Position numbers and translations under genes: made by a program
Assembly: GCA_947469815.1 (NCBI GenBank)
Contig: CANIRI010000189.1
Coordinates: forward strand, 1-5,213
DNA from: Comamonadaceae bacterium
Lineage (GTDB): Bacteria > Pseudomonadota > Gammaproteobacteria > Burkholderiales > Burkholderiaceae_C
Reading direction: 5' to 3'
Length of the DNA: 5,213 nucleotides
Notes under the pieces: generated by a model
What the model was told of the DNA's origin: nothing
Database searches by the model: none
The model's input: only the letters and a program-made list of their open reading frames with translations
In this document: positions 1 through 5,213 of the stretch, piece by piece
How the letters are laid out: every line of letters starts with the position of its first letter
Numbering within the stretch: the stretch's first letter is position 1

Positions 1-191
1 ACGTCGGGCTGGAGCGCGAGCTGCTCCGACCCAAAACCCTCGATCAGATTGATACCCAGGGCGCGCAACTGGTCGCTCATGGGTGGGTAGACGCCCGCAT
101 CACACCCGGTGACCCGGTGACCCGCCTCCCGCGCCAGCGCCGCCAGCCCGCCCATGAACGTACCGCAAATACCCAGAATATGAATGTGCAT
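1..191 (-). CDS. mpl: Mpl, UDP-N-acetylmuramate:L-Ala-gamma-D-Glu-meso-DAP ligase, N-terminal part only
   Basis: This cytoplasmic ATP-dependent ligase of the Mur family joins recycled murein tripeptide to UDP-MurNAc, so that the peptide re-enters peptidoglycan synthesis. Only about 63 N-terminal residues are visible; the rest (the family is about 450-460 aa) lies beyond base 1. The start MHIHILGICGTFMGGLAAL holds the glycine-rich nucleotide-binding loop of the Mur N-terminal domain, and the GTFMGG form is typical of Mpl rather than MurC. It is followed by VTGCDAGVYPPMSDQL (residues 28-43), a near match to the VTGSDANVYPPMS stretch of known Mpl proteins. The start is the ATG read from 191 down to 189; the family begins at this point, although no clear ribosome binding site precedes it. 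The gene is divergent from the gene at 259, with a 67-base gap. The identification is from remembered family sequence, not a search. Confidence 0.87.
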   Translation of the reverse strand, partial: MHIHILGICGTFMGGLAALAREAGHRVTGCDAGVYPPMSDQLRALGINLIEGFGSEQLALQPD

Positions 192-258
192 CAGCGGATT
201 CTAGGTGCGGTACTCCGCCCGGCAAGGCAGATCGCAGGCAGCAGGGCACAATGGCGCA
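192..258. promoter_or_regulatory. Divergent intergenic gap between mpl and the NTase-like gene
   Basis: This 67-base gap separates two divergently read genes, so promoters for one or both are expected here or just inside the genes. I see no convincing -35/-10 pair on either strand. The only ordered element is a short GCGG/CCGC inverted repeat at 207-218, too small to interpret. A weak purine-rich GCAGGG at 241-246 lies about 12 bases before the ATG at 259 and may serve as its ribosome binding site. The regulatory role is inferred from gene orientation only. Confidence 0.3.
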
Positions 259-852
259 ATGCATGGGATCCAAGATGAAATAGCCGCAGTTGCCGCGCGC
301 CTGGTGGTGGAGGAAGGGCTGGACTTTGGCAGCGCCAAACGCAAAGCGCTGGCGCACTTGGACCTGCCCGAGCGCAGTGCCCTGCCCGACAATGGGCTGC
401 TAGAGCGCGCCGTGGAGGAATACATCGCGGTGTTTTGCCCGGAGGAACAGGCCAAGGAACTGCACGCGCTGCGCCTGCTGGCAGCGCGTTGGATGCGCCG
501 ATTGCAGGCCTTCAAGCCCTTTTTGAGCGGCGCGGTGTGGTCGGGTATTGCAACGCGTAGATCCGATATTTATCTACAATTGTTCTGTGAAGACAGCAAA
601 ATGACCGAAATTGAGTTGATTAATCTCAACATCCAGTTCAGTCCCCGGCGCGTGAAAGGCCTTTTGGGTGACCCGGTGGACGCGCTCAGCATCCACGCCT
701 GGAGCGAAGAACTGGGCGAGGACATTGGACTGCACCTGATGGTGTACGACTTGGACGACCTGCGCCGCGCGCCCAAGAGCGATGCGCGTGGCCGGCGACT
801 GCGCGGCGACTTGCATGCGGTGGAACAATTGCTGGAGGCGCACAACGCATGA
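259..852 (+). CDS. Conserved hypothetical protein with a degenerate nucleotidyltransferase-like motif
   Basis: This is a 197-aa protein with no signal peptide or membrane segment, so probably cytoplasmic. I do not recognise a named gene. Residues 1-85 look mainly helical and charged. Residues 91-109 (GAVWSGIATRRSDIYLQLF) resemble the nucleotidyltransferase-fold signature, a glycine-rich turn followed by SDxDLxLF. D103 fits the first acidic position, but the second is Y105, giving DxY. A later strand-like segment (LMVYDLDDL, residues 160-168) could carry another acidic position. The ATG at 259 is preferred over an in-frame GTG at 205, which would add 18 low-complexity residues and lie only 13 bases from the mpl start. 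Its TGA overlaps the ATG of the TlpA-like gene (ATGA, 849-852), indicating translational coupling. Codons around 556-640 are noticeably more AT-rich than the rest. The coding call is firm; the fold is a motif-based inference. Confidence 0.8.
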   Translation: MHGIQDEIAAVAARLVVEEGLDFGSAKRKALAHLDLPERSALPDNGLLERAVEEYIAVFCPEEQAKELHALRLLAARWMRRLQAFKPFLSGAVWSGIATRRSDIYLQLFCEDSKMTEIELINLNIQFSPRRVKGLLGDPVDALSIHAWSEELGEDIGLHLMVYDLDDLRRAPKSDARGRRLRGDLHAVEQLLEAHNA

Positions 853-1406
853 CAGATTCCTTACCCCAAGCCACCCCCGCCTCGCCAAGGCGCCGCAACT
901 TGGTGCTCGCGGTAGGCGCGGGCGCAACCCTAGCCGGCGTGGGGCTGGCGGCCTGGCGCAATACGCACCTTGCCCAACCGGTGGCTGAACCCTTTGCTGG
1001 ATTCTGGGCCCATCAATGGACGGCAACGGACGGCAAAATGCTGCCAATGGCCAGCTTTATGGGCAAACCTCTGCTAATTAACTTCTGGGCGACATGGTGC
1101 GCCCCGTGCGTGGAAGAGCTGCCCATGGTCGATGCATTTTTTCAGGCGCAGCAACAGTCGGATTGGCAAGTTTTAGGCTTGGCGGCGGACAAACCGAGGA
1201 ACGTACAGGATTTTTTGCAGAAAATGCCCTTGCATTTCCCGGTCGCGGTGGACGCTATGCTGGCCACGCAATGGGCCCGTCAATTGGGCAACATCGCTGG
1301 CGGACTGCCTTTTTCGGTGGTGATCAATTCCGCCGGCGAAGTGGCCCAGCGGAAGATGGGCAAGTTGACTGCGGCCGATTTAACTGGCTGGTCGGCAATA
1401 AAGTAG
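849..1406 (+). CDS. TlpA/ResA-type membrane-anchored thioredoxin-like protein
   Basis: This 185-aa thiol-disulfide oxidoreductase probably faces the periplasm. Members of the family usually reduce disulfides, for example in apocytochrome c or copper-binding proteins, with electrons from DsbD/CcdA; the substrate here cannot be read from sequence. The N-terminus has a basic stretch (PRRR, residues 13-16) followed by a hydrophobic helix (about 18-36), which fits an uncleaved signal anchor. RRNLVL partly resembles a twin-arginine signal but lacks the leading S/T. The redoxin domain spans about 50-185. It contains FWATWCAPC, with active-site C84 and C87 separated by Ala-Pro, and the cis-proline at P154 (GGLPFS), followed by the VVINSAGEV strand. 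The start is fixed by the ATGA overlap with the upstream gene, so the two are probably co-transcribed and coupled. No clear terminator follows the TAG at 1404. Confidence 0.9.
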   Translation: MTDSLPQATPASPRRRNLVLAVGAGATLAGVGLAAWRNTHLAQPVAEPFAGFWAHQWTATDGKMLPMASFMGKPLLINFWATWCAPCVEELPMVDAFFQAQQQSDWQVLGLAADKPRNVQDFLQKMPLHFPVAVDAMLATQWARQLGNIAGGLPFSVVINSAGEVAQRKMGKLTAADLTGWSAIK

Positions 1407-1460
1407 GCTTTCTGCATTCATTTTTCATCAATTTCGGCTAATTTTCTTCTTCATTCAAGC

Positions 1461-1497
1461 ATTGTTGACAATTTAGAGCAGATCTAATTTGTTTACA
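1461..1497. promoter_or_regulatory. Symmetric sequence at the accB promoter, candidate operator
   Basis: Two overlapping symmetries are visible. A perfect palindrome, ATTGT-TG-ACAAT, occupies 1461-1472 and contains the TTGACA box. A larger dyad pairs ACAATTTAGA (1468-1477) with TCTAATTTGT (1483-1492), matching at 9 of 10 positions around a 5-base centre. It is flanked by outer TGT (1463-1465) and ACA (1495-1497), which also pair after two mismatched positions. Symmetry overlapping a promoter is what a dimeric repressor site looks like, and TTGT-N2-ACAA resembles sites of some GntR-family regulators. The regulator is unknown. The gap is AT-rich, which raises the chance of fortuitous symmetry. 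Confidence 0.35.
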
Positions 1498-1499
1498 CT
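1465..1499 (+). promoter_or_regulatory. Candidate sigma-70-type promoter(s) for accBC-prmA
   Basis: A perfect -35 box TTGACA lies at 1465-1470, in the only AT-rich non-coding stretch before accB. At the ideal 17-base spacing the -10 is poor (TTTGTT, 1488-1493, 3 of 6). The better -10, TACACT (1494-1499, 4 of 6 with the conserved TA and final T), is 23 bases away, which is too far. An alternative pairing is TTTAGA (1472-1477) with TACACT at 16 bases. The region very probably contains the operon promoter, but the exact boxes and start site are uncertain. The resulting 5' leader would be about 45-55 bases. Confidence 0.45.
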
Positions 1500-1544
1500 G
1501 CGGGCTGGCGCAGGGAGCGATTCTTCTTACAAACACACTTGATC

Positions 1545-1549
1545 GGGGG
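1545..1549 (+). promoter_or_regulatory. accB: Ribosome binding site that sets the accB start
   Basis: A GGGGG run lies four bases before the ATG at 1554. The spacing is short but workable. It supports ATG 1554 over the in-frame TTG at 1539, which lies upstream of the run and would add five residues absent from known AccB proteins. Confidence 0.55.
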
Positions 1550-1553
1550 CTCT

Positions 1554-2018
1554 ATGGACTTACGAAAACTCAAAACACTGATTGACCTGGTATCGGACTC
1601 GAACGTGTCGGAGTTGGAGATCACAGAGGCCGAAGGCAAAGTGCGCATCGTCAAGGCCATGGTGCATGCCCCGGCCGTTGCCGCTCCTGGCGTCGCAGCG
1701 GCGCCAGTGGCCGCGGCTCCTGTGGCGCATGCGCCCGCGCCCCTGGTGGCAGAGGCACCGCCAGCCGAGCCACTTCCCGACCCTAGCCACCGGGTTACCT
1801 CCCCGATGGTGGGAACTTTTTACCGGTCGGCGAGTCCGGGTGCCAAAGCCTTTGTGGAGGTCGGCGATACGGTGAAAGAGGGCGAGACCATCTGCATCAT
1901 CGAGGCCATGAAAATCCTCAACGAAATTGAGGCCGACAAATCCGGCACGGTCAAAGAAATTTTGTGTACCAACGGACAAGCGGTGGAGTACGGCCAGGCT
2001 TTGCTGATCATCGAATAA
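1554..2018 (+). CDS. accB: AccB, biotin carboxyl carrier protein of acetyl-CoA carboxylase
   Basis: AccB is a 154-aa cytoplasmic carrier, close to the usual size (156 in E. coli). It holds biotin and moves the carboxyl group from biotin carboxylase to the carboxyltransferase, giving malonyl-CoA for fatty acid synthesis. Residues 1-34 ([20 protein letters not shown] and onward) are the characteristic N-terminal segment. Residues about 38-75 form a flexible Ala/Pro-rich linker. Residues 80-154 are the biotinyl domain, with the SPGAKAF 'thumb' (94-100) typical of AccB, and EAMK (117-120), where K120 is the lysine biotinylated by BirA. The chosen start matches the family N-terminus. It is the first gene of the operon, preceded by a promoter-like region and followed after 16 bases by accC. 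In many relatives aroQ lies directly upstream; it is not present here. Confidence 0.97.
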   Translation: MDLRKLKTLIDLVSDSNVSELEITEAEGKVRIVKAMVHAPAVAAPGVAAAPVAAAPVAHAPAPLVAEAPPAEPLPDPSHRVTSPMVGTFYRSASPGAKAFVEVGDTVKEGETICIIEAMKILNEIEADKSGTVKEILCTNGQAVEYGQALLIIE

Positions 2019-2034
2019 GCGGGCTACTCGTTCC

Positions 2035-3384
2035 ATGTTCAAAAAAATTCTGATCGCCAATCGTGGCGAAATTGCGCTGCGCATACAGCGCGCCTGCCGC
2101 GAACTCGATATCCGCGCGGTGATGGTGTACTCCGAGGCGGACCGCGAGGCCAAATATGTCCGGCTGGCAGACGAGGCCGTTTGCATCGGCCCGGCGGCTT
2201 CTGCCCATAGCTACCTGAATATGCCGGCCATCATTTCGGCCGCCGAGGTGACCGACGCGGAAGCTATCCACCCCGGCTACGGCTTTTTGAGCGAAAACGC
2301 GGACTTTGCGGAGCGCGTGGAGCAAAGCGGCTTCCAATTCATTGGCCCCACAGCCGCATCCATCCGCATCATGGGCGACAAGGTGTCGGCCAAGCAGGCC
2401 ATGATCCGGGCCGGCGTGCCTTGCGTACCCGGATCCGAGGGCGAACTCCCGGACGACCCGGTGCAACTGCGCCGTATTGCCAAGAGCGTGGGTTACCCGG
2501 TCATCATCAAAGCCGCTGGCGGCGGCGGCGGGCGCGGTATGCGGGTGGTGCACACCGAAGCAGCGTTGGTGAATGCAGTGGTCATGACCAAAGCCGAAGC
2601 CGGCGCAGCGTTTGGTAATGCCGCGGTCTATATGGAGAAATTCCTGCAAAACCCCCGCCATATCGAAATCCAGATCTTGGCCGACAAGTTCAAGAATGCG
2701 GTGTACCTGGGCGAGCGGGATTGCTCGATGCAAAGACGGCACCAGAAAATCCTAGAGGAGTCGCCGGCACCGGGCATCAGCCGCAAGCTGATTGAGCGCA
2801 TTGGCGAGCGCTGCGTGGCTGCGTGCAAAAAAATCGGCTACCGGGGCGCGGGCACTTTTGAATTCCTCTATGAAAACGGCGAGTTCTACTTTATTGAAAT
2901 GAACACGCGCGTGCAGGTGGAGCACCCGGTGACGGAAATGGTCACGGGCATTGATATCGTCAAGACGCAAATCATGGTGGCAGCCGACATGAAGCTGCCC
3001 TTCACCCAGCGGCAAATCGAGATGCGGGGGCATGCGATAGAGTGCCGCATCAACGCCGAAGATCCTTACAACTTCATGCCGTCCCCAGGGCGGGTAACCA
3101 CCTGGCACACCCCGGGCGGTCCGGGCGTTCGGGTGGATTCACATGTGTATGCCAACTATTTTGTGCCGCCCTATTACGACTCCATGGTGGGCAAGCTCAT
3201 CACCTACGGCGACACCCGCGAGCAGGCCATGGCGCGGATGCGCTGTGCGCTGCTGGAAATGGCCGTTGAGGGCATCAAAACGAATATCCCCCTACACCGC
3301 GAATTGATGAATGACGCCAAATTCATGGCCGGTGGCACCAATATCCATTATTTGGAACATTGGCTTGAGCAGCACAAACGCTGA
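2035..3384 (+). CDS. accC: AccC, biotin carboxylase subunit of acetyl-CoA carboxylase
   Basis: AccC is a cytoplasmic ATP-grasp enzyme that carboxylates the biotin on AccB using ATP and bicarbonate, the first half-reaction of acetyl-CoA carboxylase. At 449 aa it has the same length as the E. coli enzyme, and the residue numbers coincide. The N-terminal domain starts [20 protein letters not shown]-binding K116 and K159 are present, with a five-glycine loop at 162-166 and E201, H209 and K238. Metal ligands E276 (GTFEF) and E288 (FIEMN) are present. R292 and E296 sit in the [10 protein letters not shown] motif, and R338 (ECRINAE) completes the biotin/bicarbonate site. Every catalytic residue I could place is intact. 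It lies 16 bases after accB with only a weak GCGGG (2019-2023) before the ATG, so translation may depend partly on ribosomes coming from accB. Confidence 0.98.
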   Translation: MFKKILIANRGEIALRIQRACRELDIRAVMVYSEADREAKYVRLADEAVCIGPAASAHSYLNMPAIISAAEVTDAEAIHPGYGFLSENADFAERVEQSGFQFIGPTAASIRIMGDKVSAKQAMIRAGVPCVPGSEGELPDDPVQLRRIAKSVGYPVIIKAAGGGGGRGMRVVHTEAALVNAVVMTKAEAGAAFGNAAVYMEKFLQNPRHIEIQILADKFKNAVYLGERDCSMQRRHQKILEESPAPGISRKLIERIGERCVAACKKIGYRGAGTFEFLYENGEFYFIEMNTRVQVEHPVTEMVTGIDIVKTQIMVAADMKLPFTQRQIEMRGHAIECRINAEDPYNFMPSPGRVTTWHTPGGPGVRVDSHVYANYFVPPYYDSMVGKLITYGDTREQAMARMRCALLEMAVEGIKTNIPLHRELMNDAKFMAGGTNIHYLEHWLEQHKR

Positions 3385-3399
3385 AGCCGCATCAAGCCC

Positions 3400-4275
3400 A
3401 TGTTTGAGTTGCTTCTGGTGTGCCCGCAGGCCGAAGTGGATGCGGTCAGCGACACCCTGGAGGGGCTTGACGCCTTGAGCGTGAGTGTCGAGGACGCCGA
3501 CGCCGGCTCCGATCAGGAAAACGCCTTGTTTGGCGAGCCCGGTATGCCGCCTCCTGCCCAAGCGTGGGAACAGTCGCGGGTGACCGCGCTGTTTAACGAT
3601 TTAGCCAGCGCCGAAGCGGCCCACCGCGCAGTGCAGCAACTGCATGGCACCGAATTCAGCCACACGGCGATACAAGCCGTCCACGAACAGGATTGGGTGC
3701 GGCTGACCCAATCGCAATTTGACCCCGTGGAAATCACCCCCGAATTCTGGGTGGTCCCGAGCTGGCATACGGCTCCGGAACAAGCGCGTACGGTTCTGCG
3801 GCTCGATCCCGGCCTGGCTTTCGGCACTGGAACCCATCCCACCACCGGCATGTGCCTGCGCTGGATCGCGGAACACCCGGGACAGGCCAGTGTGCTGGAC
3901 TACGGTTGTGGTTCCGGCATCCTGGCCATCGGCGCGGCCTTGTGCGGTGCGGGCACGGTGGTGGCTGTGGACATCGATACGGCAGCGGTACAGGCCAGCC
4001 AGACCAATGCAGTAGCCAACGGCGTGCACATCGCCAGTGGTACGCCGGAGCTGGCCGTCGGCAGGTACAGCTTGGTAGTGGCCAATATTCTGGCAACGCC
4101 CTTGAAAGTGCTGGCGCCCTTGTTGTGCAGCCACGTGGCCCAAGGCGGGCGCTTGCTGCTTGCCGGCATTTTGGAGCGGCAGTGCGAAGAGCTGACGCAA
4201 GCTTATGCGCCCTACTGCGCCCTGGAAGTACTTGACAGCCGCGAAGGCTGGATCCTGATGTCCGCCACCCTATGA
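3400..4275 (+). CDS. prmA: PrmA, ribosomal protein L11 methyltransferase
   Basis: PrmA is a 291-aa cytoplasmic SAM-dependent methyltransferase (about 293 in E. coli) that trimethylates several amino groups of ribosomal protein L11. Residues 1 to about 60 form the N-terminal substrate-recognition domain, which begins MFELLLVCP and carries an acidic stretch near 31-40. A linker leads to the catalytic domain. There DPGLAFGTGTHPTT (136-149) is the PrmA hallmark, VLDYGCGSGILAIGA (165-179) is the glycine-rich SAM loop, and VAVDID (188-193) contains the acidic residue that binds the SAM ribose. VVANILATPL (226-235) is the NxL/NPPY-like motif with N229. It lies 15 bases after accC with no strong ribosome binding site. 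Its TGA overlaps the next ATG by an ATGA. The accBC-prmA linkage is common in proteobacteria. PrmA is dispensable in E. coli. Confidence 0.96.
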   Translation: MFELLLVCPQAEVDAVSDTLEGLDALSVSVEDADAGSDQENALFGEPGMPPPAQAWEQSRVTALFNDLASAEAAHRAVQQLHGTEFSHTAIQAVHEQDWVRLTQSQFDPVEITPEFWVVPSWHTAPEQARTVLRLDPGLAFGTGTHPTTGMCLRWIAEHPGQASVLDYGCGSGILAIGAALCGAGTVVAVDIDTAAVQASQTNAVANGVHIASGTPELAVGRYSLVVANILATPLKVLAPLLCSHVAQGGRLLLAGILERQCEELTQAYAPYCALEVLDSREGWILMSATL

Positions 4276-5033
4276 GCATCATCACGCAGTGCCCCCAATG
4301 CGCGACGCAGTTTCGTGCCACGCCCCAGCAACTGCGGGCTTCTGAGGGCTGGGTGCGCTGCGGTAAGTGTGACCAGGTCTTCGACGCCAGCGTGCATGCC
4401 GTCAGCCAGCGCGCAGTACCAACGCCCGAGGCCGATGCCATGGTTCCGTTGCGCGCGGAGTCACCCTCACCCCAGGAAGAGACCGCTGCGCTCGACCCAC
4501 CTACAGCACCAGTTGAAACACTTTTTTCTGACCTCACACCCGATCCGGCGGATGCGCCGTCGCGCTGGACCGGGCGCGTATGGCTGGGTGCCGCACTGCT
4601 GCTGGCGCTGCTGCTTCTGGGGCAGTGGGTGGGGCACGACAAAAACATGTTGGCAGCGCGTGCCCCAGCCCTTCGACCGGCTCTGCTCGGGATGTGCGAG
4701 GTAATTGGCTGCGTACTCGAGGCCCCGCAATCGCCGGAATTTCTCCAAATTGAAGCATCGGCCTACGATCCCTTGGGCGAGGGTATGTACCGACTGAGCC
4801 TCACCCTTCGTAATCGGGCCAGTTGGGCTATTGCCCATCCAGCGATTGAGTTGACCATCACCGATGCGTCTGAGCGACCACTGGTCCGGCGGGTGCTGCT
4901 GCCCGGCGACCTGGGCGCTCAGGGCGAACACATGGACGCCCTGAGCGCCCAAGAGCTCACCATCTATTTGCGCAGCACACTGGCCATTTCGCCCGGTTTA
5001 TCGGGCTACCGGCTCACCGCGTTTTACCCATAA
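4272..5033 (+). CDS. Zinc-ribbon / DUF3426 single-pass membrane protein of unknown function
   Basis: This 253-aa protein has the MJ0042-type zinc-ribbon plus DUF3426 architecture found after prmA in many betaproteobacteria. The N-terminus carries two CxxC pairs, C7/C10 (TQCPQC) and C30/C33 (VRCGKC), which should bind one zinc. Residues about 40-98 are an acidic, proline-rich linker. A leucine-rich membrane helix lies at about 102-120. Residues 125-253 are the DUF3426 domain, ending in a beta-rich stretch and GYRLTAFYP. With only one helix, the zinc ribbon is expected in the cytoplasm and DUF3426 in the periplasm; this topology is inferred. The start overlaps the prmA stop (ATGA), indicating coupled translation. 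It is the last gene of the operon, and its TAA lies in the A-tract of the terminator. No function is established from the sequence; the role could be regulatory, protein-binding or envelope-related. Confidence 0.9.
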   Translation: MSIITQCPQCATQFRATPQQLRASEGWVRCGKCDQVFDASVHAVSQRAVPTPEADAMVPLRAESPSPQEETAALDPPTAPVETLFSDLTPDPADAPSRWTGRVWLGAALLLALLLLGQWVGHDKNMLAARAPALRPALLGMCEVIGCVLEAPQSPEFLQIEASAYDPLGEGMYRLSLTLRNRASWAIAHPAIELTITDASERPLVRRVLLPGDLGAQGEHMDALSAQELTIYLRSTLAISPGLSGYRLTAFYP

Positions 5034-5063
5034 AAAAACCCGGCACGAATGCCGGGTTTTTTT
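5032..5063. terminator. Bidirectional rho-independent terminator between convergent genes
   Basis: A perfect 7-bp stem pairs CCCGGCA (5039-5045) with TGCCGGG (5050-5056) around a CGAA loop. It is preceded by seven A (5032-5038) and followed by seven T (5057-5063), so it has a U-tract when read in either direction. It can end the accB-operon transcript on the plus strand and the histone-like transcript on the minus strand, whose stop codon lies 23 bases from the stem. The TAA stop of the zinc-ribbon gene (5031-5033) runs into the A-tract. Confidence 0.95.
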
Positions 5064-5079
5064 CCCTTCATGCAAAGCT

Positions 5080-5213
5080 TCAGGGTTTCTTGCCGCTCGG
5101 AAAAGGCCATGCAGCACGCGGATGCAGCGTGGTCTGGGCGACAGGGGCAGCCTTCTTAGCTGGAGCAGCTTTCTTGGCTGGAGCAGCTTTCTTGGCTGGA
5201 GCAGCTTTCTTGG
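5080..5213 (-). CDS. Histone H1-like DNA-binding protein, C-terminal part only
   Basis: The last 43 residues of a minus-strand protein are visible; the N-terminus lies beyond base 5213. The visible part is about four KKAAPA hexapeptides followed by VAQTTLHPRAAWPFPSGKKP and a TGA at 5082-5080. Lysine/alanine/proline repeats are typical of bacterial histone H1-like tails that bind DNA without strong sequence preference and may compact the nucleoid. The AAWPFPxGxKP ending matches what I recall of H1-like proteins in Comamonadaceae. Alternatives are the lysine-rich tail of another nucleoid protein, such as an HU fusion, which cannot be excluded without the N-terminus. The gene converges on the accB operon and shares its terminator. 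Confidence 0.8.
   Translation of the reverse strand, partial: KKAAPAKKAAPAKKAAPAKKAAPVAQTTLHPRAAWPFPSGKKP
5153..5213. repeat. 18-bp in-frame tandem repeat encoding KKAAPA units
   Basis: Three full units of 18 bases (5153-5170, 5171-5188, 5189-5206) and seven bases of a fourth lie in the histone-like gene, with plus-strand consensus TTCTTGGCTGGAGCAGCT. They are identical except for A instead of G at 5158, a silent change (GCT for GCC, Ala). The array runs off the window edge, so the copy number is unknown. A more diverged unit adjoins it at about 5138-5152. Because each unit is 18 bases, gain or loss of copies keeps the reading frame. Confidence 0.92.

Noticed and set aside
207..218. GCGG/CCGC inverted repeat in the mpl divergent gap
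   Set aside because: Four-base arms in GC-rich DNA are expected by chance, and no promoter is nearby to give them meaning.
205..258. Upstream in-frame GTG start for the NTase-like gene
   Set aside because: It would add 18 low-complexity residues, begin 13 bases from the divergent mpl start, and has no ribosome binding site.
1382..1400. CTGGCTGGTCGG near the end of the TlpA-like gene as a possible FadR-type site
   Set aside because: It matches the FadR consensus poorly, is coding sequence, and lies away from the promoter-like boxes.
1407..1450. Rho-independent terminator after the TlpA-like gene
   Set aside because: There are T-rich runs but no GC-rich hairpin before them, so a terminator could not be supported.
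1539..1553. TTG start five codons before the accB ATG
   Set aside because: The GGGGG ribosome binding run lies downstream of it, and known AccB proteins begin at MDLRKLK.
2008..2742. Minus-strand open frame (about 244 codons) opposite accC
   Set aside because: It lies entirely within the accB end and accC, has a His/Gly-rich translation without a recognisable domain, and is an antisense shadow.
3734..4648. Long minus-strand open frame (about 304 codons) opposite prmA and the zinc-ribbon gene
   Set aside because: It crosses two well-supported plus-strand genes. Its translation is rich in Ser, Arg, Pro and Cys with no family motif, as expected from a mirrored GC-rich coding strand.
5153..5213. 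CRISPR-like direct repeats
   Set aside because: The 18-base units are contiguous with no spacers and encode KKAAPA repeats in frame.

Overview
The window looks like a GC-rich betaproteobacterial chromosome, most likely Comamonadaceae/Burkholderiales. Evidence: the order accB-accC-prmA-DUF3426 zinc-ribbon gene, a nearby mpl, and a lysine/alanine/proline-rich histone H1-like protein ending in an AAWPFPxGxKP-type tail. The genus is not determined. Almost all of the window is ordinary housekeeping coding sequence. I see no RNA gene, insertion sequence, phage gene, CRISPR array or toxin-antitoxin pair, and no novel multi-gene system.

Layout. Positions 1-191 (minus strand) hold the start of mpl, a peptidoglycan-recycling ligase. 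A 67-base divergent gap follows. A two-gene plus-strand unit comes next: an unnamed protein with a nucleotidyltransferase-like motif (259-852), then a membrane-anchored TlpA-type thioredoxin (849-1406), joined by an ATGA overlap. An AT-rich gap (1407-1553) carries a TTGACA box inside symmetric sequence and is the probable control region of the next operon. That operon is accB (1554-2018), accC (2035-3384), prmA (3400-4275) and a zinc-ribbon/DUF3426 membrane protein (4272-5033). It ends in a strong hairpin (5039-5056) flanked by A7 and T7. The same hairpin can terminate the convergent histone H1-like gene, whose C-terminal part enters on the minus strand (5080-5213). There is no gene-free stretch longer than 300 bases.

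How the genes work together. AccB carries biotin and AccC carboxylates it; together they are the biotin half of acetyl-CoA carboxylase, which makes malonyl-CoA for fatty acid synthesis. PrmA methylates ribosomal protein L11, and its linkage to accBC is widespread in proteobacteria. The last gene is translationally coupled to prmA but its role is unknown. Mpl and the NTase-like/TlpA pair face away from each other and need not share a function.

The points most worth a second look are the symmetric sequence at the accB promoter, the NTase-like protein with DxY in place of the usual DxD, the absence of aroQ in front of accB, and the near-identical 18-base repeats of the histone-like gene.
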